Translations under genes and position numbers: made by a program | Shown here: positions 60,603 through 64,000 of the stretch, piece by piece | How the letters are laid out: each line of letters begins with the position of its first letter | Position numbering within the stretch: the first letter of the stretch is position 1 | Source of the DNA: Clavelina lepadiformis | Taxonomy: Eukaryota > Chordata > Ascidiacea > Aplousobranchia > Clavelinidae | Direction of reading: 5' to 3' | Assembly (NCBI RefSeq): GCF_947623445.1 | Contig: NC_135246.1 | Coordinates: forward strand, 13,933,856 to 13,997,855 | DNA: 64,000 nucleotides | The notes under the pieces: model-generated | The model's database searches: none | What the model was told of the DNA's origin: nothing | Seen by the model: only the letters and a program-made list of their open reading frames with translations

Positions 60603-63600
60603 ATGTATCTGTCCTTTTATGCACTGAAAAGATCTGTTGCATTGATCGCAATATGTTGGAGTCTCGTATTATTCGCAATGCATCGTCGCTTGCTGACGCA
60701 ACACAATGAGAGGGAGCAGTTGGAGGTAAGTCATTGGCAGCTGTTTCCAGGTTTTGCATTTAGTGGAAACGCAGACATTGGACAGGCACTTCAGTGACTA
60801 AAAGATATGCACGTAGTCCATGTGCTATTGAATACATAAATATACTATTGTACCAAAGCTATCCAAGAGCCGTTCTGAAATCAAAATCGACTAATCAATG
60901 CTTTGATAGGTACGCTCCTTAGCTGGAGGCCTCATGCACATTTCCTGTGGAAAAAACGAGATTATCTTGAGAGACCGGCATTGCATCAAGCGAGTAAAGT
61001 GGGTGGCAGAAAATTGGCAATCCCACGGATGCTTTTCCTTCTACGGTGTTAATTCCACAGAAACAGGTAATCACTGCAACACAACATTTTGGCAAGTAAT
61101 TCATGACACCTTTAGCATTGCGACGGTACAACCTTAACTCAAAATAATGCAATGACTTTTAGCAATCCATCGCGAGCCACCATGAACGGTACGATGGATT
61201 TTATCACTGAAATTACCCCGGGATAAGAATGTATTCCCAGTTTAGGCTAGTTTTAGTTTTAAACAATTTACTTTGTTTAGATCTCGTTTGCTCGGTTTAC
61301 CGCTACTTGGTCTACGTTGAACGTGCATGTCCAAGTCCTAACGAACCGGACACTTTCTTTTCCAATGTTTTACCGTCGCCAAAGGCCGCAAAACAGCATC
61401 TTCAACTGGCTGAAGTCAGAAACGACCTGACGTCGTTGATAAGCAAGCTGGAGGAATGCGGATCGGTATACATGGTGTTAGCTAATGGTACTGTATGAGG
61501 TTAAATATGCTTGGTGTTTACATTGGTGAAGATAATTTCATAATTTAGGTTTGCAAGTGGATTGGCGATAGAGTGAAAGCAATGGTACCAAGTTGGACAG
61601 ACACCAGCAAAACTGTCTCTAAAATGATGTCCTTGGGAGCAACGGAGCAGAACATAAGAGAAGATTTAATAACAAACAAAACTGACTGGTTTAACCCTAA
61701 CGAAGCCAAAGATTTTATCGGGGTCGGTACCCCCAGGATAAAACTCACAATACTTCTGCATATGGGGCTTTTAACAAAAGCCTATGGATTAAACTTCGGT
61801 GAAGCGGCATGGGTCGGGGGTCCGTTAGGGGAGCTTGTTCAGTGGTCTGATTTGATGGCGGCTCTACATATTCTGGGGCATGACATCATACTTTCGTGGT
61901 CTCCTGAAAGATTAAAAGAGATCGTTTCTCCCCATAGGAACAGATTTGATACTTGCAAACCATCGAAAGCAGTTGATTTGATCTTTACAGACATTACCGG
62001 CATTGAACAGGTAAGCGCCTAGCTAAATGATTAAGCTGTGATACGAGTGTAATCAGGTCGATTTGAGAACTAATTCCCTCACTTTTTACAAGCCAATGCC
62101 ATGTTCATATTGCCAGAGAAATAGTGATGTGTTTAGATTCGTGAAGCGCTTGGGACACTATTCCACTACAGATGTCTTCTCAGAGTATTAGACGTTTATG
62201 GCACCGATCCGGAGTACAACCACCCAAAATTTAATCCTGATAAAGCGAATCCTGCTGCTCGAACGTGGGGAAGTAAGTCGTTACGACAAATGTATTAGAA
62301 AACAGCATTTCTCCTTCGCTGTACTTCGAGAGTTACTCCAAAGTTTCCTTTTCAAAGGTAAAGGTTTAAACCCTGCTCAGTTCTTCACTCACTTTCCACA
62401 TTCGCCCGATAACTCGTTCATGGGATTCGTTGTGAACGCAGATAACGATGGTCCATCTGTCTCAGTAGAAACCGACAGGTATCTACTGTCGTCAAGATAT
62501 TTATAAAAATCATTTGAAGTGTTCAAGTTTGTTGTATAGATGAGAAGCAAAATCGTACTCTTGTTTTCTAGCAAATCTATCGCACTTCTTTACGGAAAAC
62601 GCACAGAGATTCTAGATGGAGGAGCGAAACTGAAATACATCGACAAAATCTACAAATATTTCGATGAGATGCACGCCACCATGTGGAGGAAAGATAAAGG
62701 GGCAAGTAAAAGACGTTGAACCAACATTAAACATCTCCCAAAACAGATATCTATAATTACTGTGTACTTAAAGGATGAATATGACGTCATTCCTAATTAC
62801 GTCATCAACCACAAAAACATGGAACAGTCGGCATTTCTAGACCTGCTCGATAAAGCGTCGGTCTATGTTGGCGTTGGTACCCCAGTGGAAGGTCCCGCAG
62901 CTCTGGAGGCGATCGCTAAAGGTGTCGTCTTCCTAAACCCTAAGTTTAACCCTCCTCGACATGTGACCCAAGGAAAGCCCACAGCTCGTACCTTGACCTC
63001 TCAAAACCCATATGCTGAGAACCGTATAGGTGTGTAGATTACATCACAACATTGATTGTGTACATCGCGGTATTGTGTGAGACTTTAACATTTATAATTA
63101 ACTTTTATATATAAATTTGGAAATACCCGTATCTTATCAAAGCACTTCACAATTATTAAGCAAAAATAAACAGCAATTATCTTACGTTAACAGGCAAGCC
63201 ACACGTATACACGATTAACATTCGCAACCTCACAGACATTGAGGTGGCACTTAAAAAGATAAAAGAATCTCCTCGGCCTAAGCCATACGTGCCCCATGAA
63301 TTTACAAGACTGGGATTTCTAGAAGTAAGCTAAACATGCATTACATACTAGGAAGAAAGTTGTGACAAATGTTTCCGCTCAATTTTAAATTAGTACACTT
63401 ATGAAAATAGTCACTTGTTTCTGCAGAGAGTAAATGCTTACATAGAAAACCAAGACTTTTGCAGTGAAACACTCAGGACCCACTCGCAAAACGCAAAAGT
63501 TATATGGATAGCAGAAAAGAAACGATGGCCGCCAAAATCATCACTACAGGTAAATACTTTAACATATAAAATTCCAAACCTGGTGTTATACTAAGCTGGC

Positions 63601-64000
63601 GTCAAACAAACTCAAATTTTTTTTAAACTGTTTAAATTAGTATATTTTTTACAGATACGACTATCAAATCCTGGTGAGTCGTGTACCGCAGCTTGCACTC
63701 GCCACGACTTAATTTGCGAGAGAAATTTTTTCCAAGACATAAATTCTACTCTCGGCTTCCGCCTGAGGAGGCAGCCCTGTCCAAGCGAACGGACTATTTT
63801 TCCGCTTCAGGAATATCACCAAATAAGAAAGAGAATTTTCAGCAGTGAATTTGCGATACCTTGTCACGCACCGAGCTACGACGCAAGAGAGGAAGAGTGT
63901 CTTTTGCAAAGCGACGAGTTACTCTATTCATGCGCTTGTACGCCTCCTATCGCCGTAAGTAGGTTATGCCCGTGCAGGGAAGTAAACCCCAGACAAACGG
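60603..64000 (+). CDS. MGAT5: Alpha-1,6-mannosylglycoprotein 6-beta-N-acetylglucosaminyltransferase V (3' end cut)
   Basis: This Golgi type II membrane enzyme adds the beta-1,6 GlcNAc branch to N-glycans, using UDP-GlcNAc. Eleven exons join in phase: 60603-60725, 60910-61066, 61281-61492, 61549-62010, 62137-62272, 62358-62478, 62572-62701, 62774-63029, 63194-63324, 63427-63549 and 63655 to the window end, giving about 732 residues (human 741). A short cytosolic tail and one helix (VALIAICWSLVLFAM) open the protein. Family blocks follow: GGPLGELVQWSDLMAALH, ILGHDI, LRVLDVYGTDPEYNHP, FTHFPHSPDNSFMGFVV, VGTPVEGPAALEAIAKG, FLNPKFNPP, YIENQDFC and CACTPP...CPCREVNPRQ. The exon 2-3 stem region is diverged. 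The intron at 62702-62773 uses a GC donor. Only about ten codons to the usual end are missing. Confidence 0.93.
62702..62773 (+). other. 72-nt GC-AG intron in MGAT5
   Basis: The exon ends AAAGGG, followed by gcaagt, the standard form of a rare GC donor. The acceptor is ttaaag just before GATGAATATGAC. Both sides are phase 0 and restore an alignable protein (HATMWRKDKG to DEYDVIPNYVINH). The GT-only alternatives tried all cause a stop or break phase. An AG at about 62755 would add seven codons in frame and cannot be fully excluded. Confidence 0.6.

Overview
The window is 64 kb of AT-rich animal nuclear DNA. Genes are split into many short exons with GT-AG introns (one GC-AG), and the DNA between them carries small DNA transposons and one SINE. 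The gene set is that of an invertebrate chordate: a long Rx-type homeobox gene, CCDC83, RBM48, AKAP7, VTI1A, MGAT5, a cGMP-type PDE and a TIR-Kelch protein. Compact genes, strong divergence and pyrimidine-AG sites just upstream of two start codons fit an ascidian tunicate, but this is an inference and I cannot name the species. Exon structures below were built by hand from splice consensus, reading phase and protein-family similarity. Protein lengths are sums of those exons.

Layout: 1-4.8 kb has no gene I can support, only a 582-bp foldback MITE. 4.9-9.5 kb holds an eight-exon rhodopsin-class GPCR (+). 12.2-18.9 kb holds CCDC83 and RBM48, head to tail on the minus strand and only about 230 bp apart, like a small operon. 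18.9-20.9 kb is a repeat nest: a 15-bp tandem array, two related MITE families and a short hAT element. 22.4-26.5 kb is an Rx-like paired-class homeobox gene (-) of about 879 residues. 30.4-33.4 kb is AKAP7 (-) with a SINE in an intron. 36.5-38.1 kb is a small sulfotransferase-like gene (-).

From 38.1 to 45.6 kb I see no firm gene, only two unidentified exon-like frames. 45.6-49.7 kb holds the most unusual gene: a 13-exon, 510-residue protein with one N-terminal membrane anchor, a TIR domain that keeps the NADase-type glutamate, and a complete six-bladed Kelch propeller. A hAT-type MITE with an 8-bp target duplication sits in the intron that splits the TIR domain. 51.3-53.2 kb is VTI1A (-), a Golgi/endosome SNARE. 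53.4-53.8 kb is a broken LINE reverse-transcriptase fragment. 57.1-60.1 kb is the 3' part of a PDE5/6/11-type cyclic nucleotide phosphodiesterase (-), with two 64-nt versions of one catalytic exon that look mutually exclusive. 60.6-64.0 kb is MGAT5 (+), cut by the window end a few codons before its expected stop.

The genes do not form a single pathway. The strongest candidates for undescribed biology are the membrane-anchored TIR-Kelch protein and the duplicated PDE catalytic exon. No virus-derived element was recognised.
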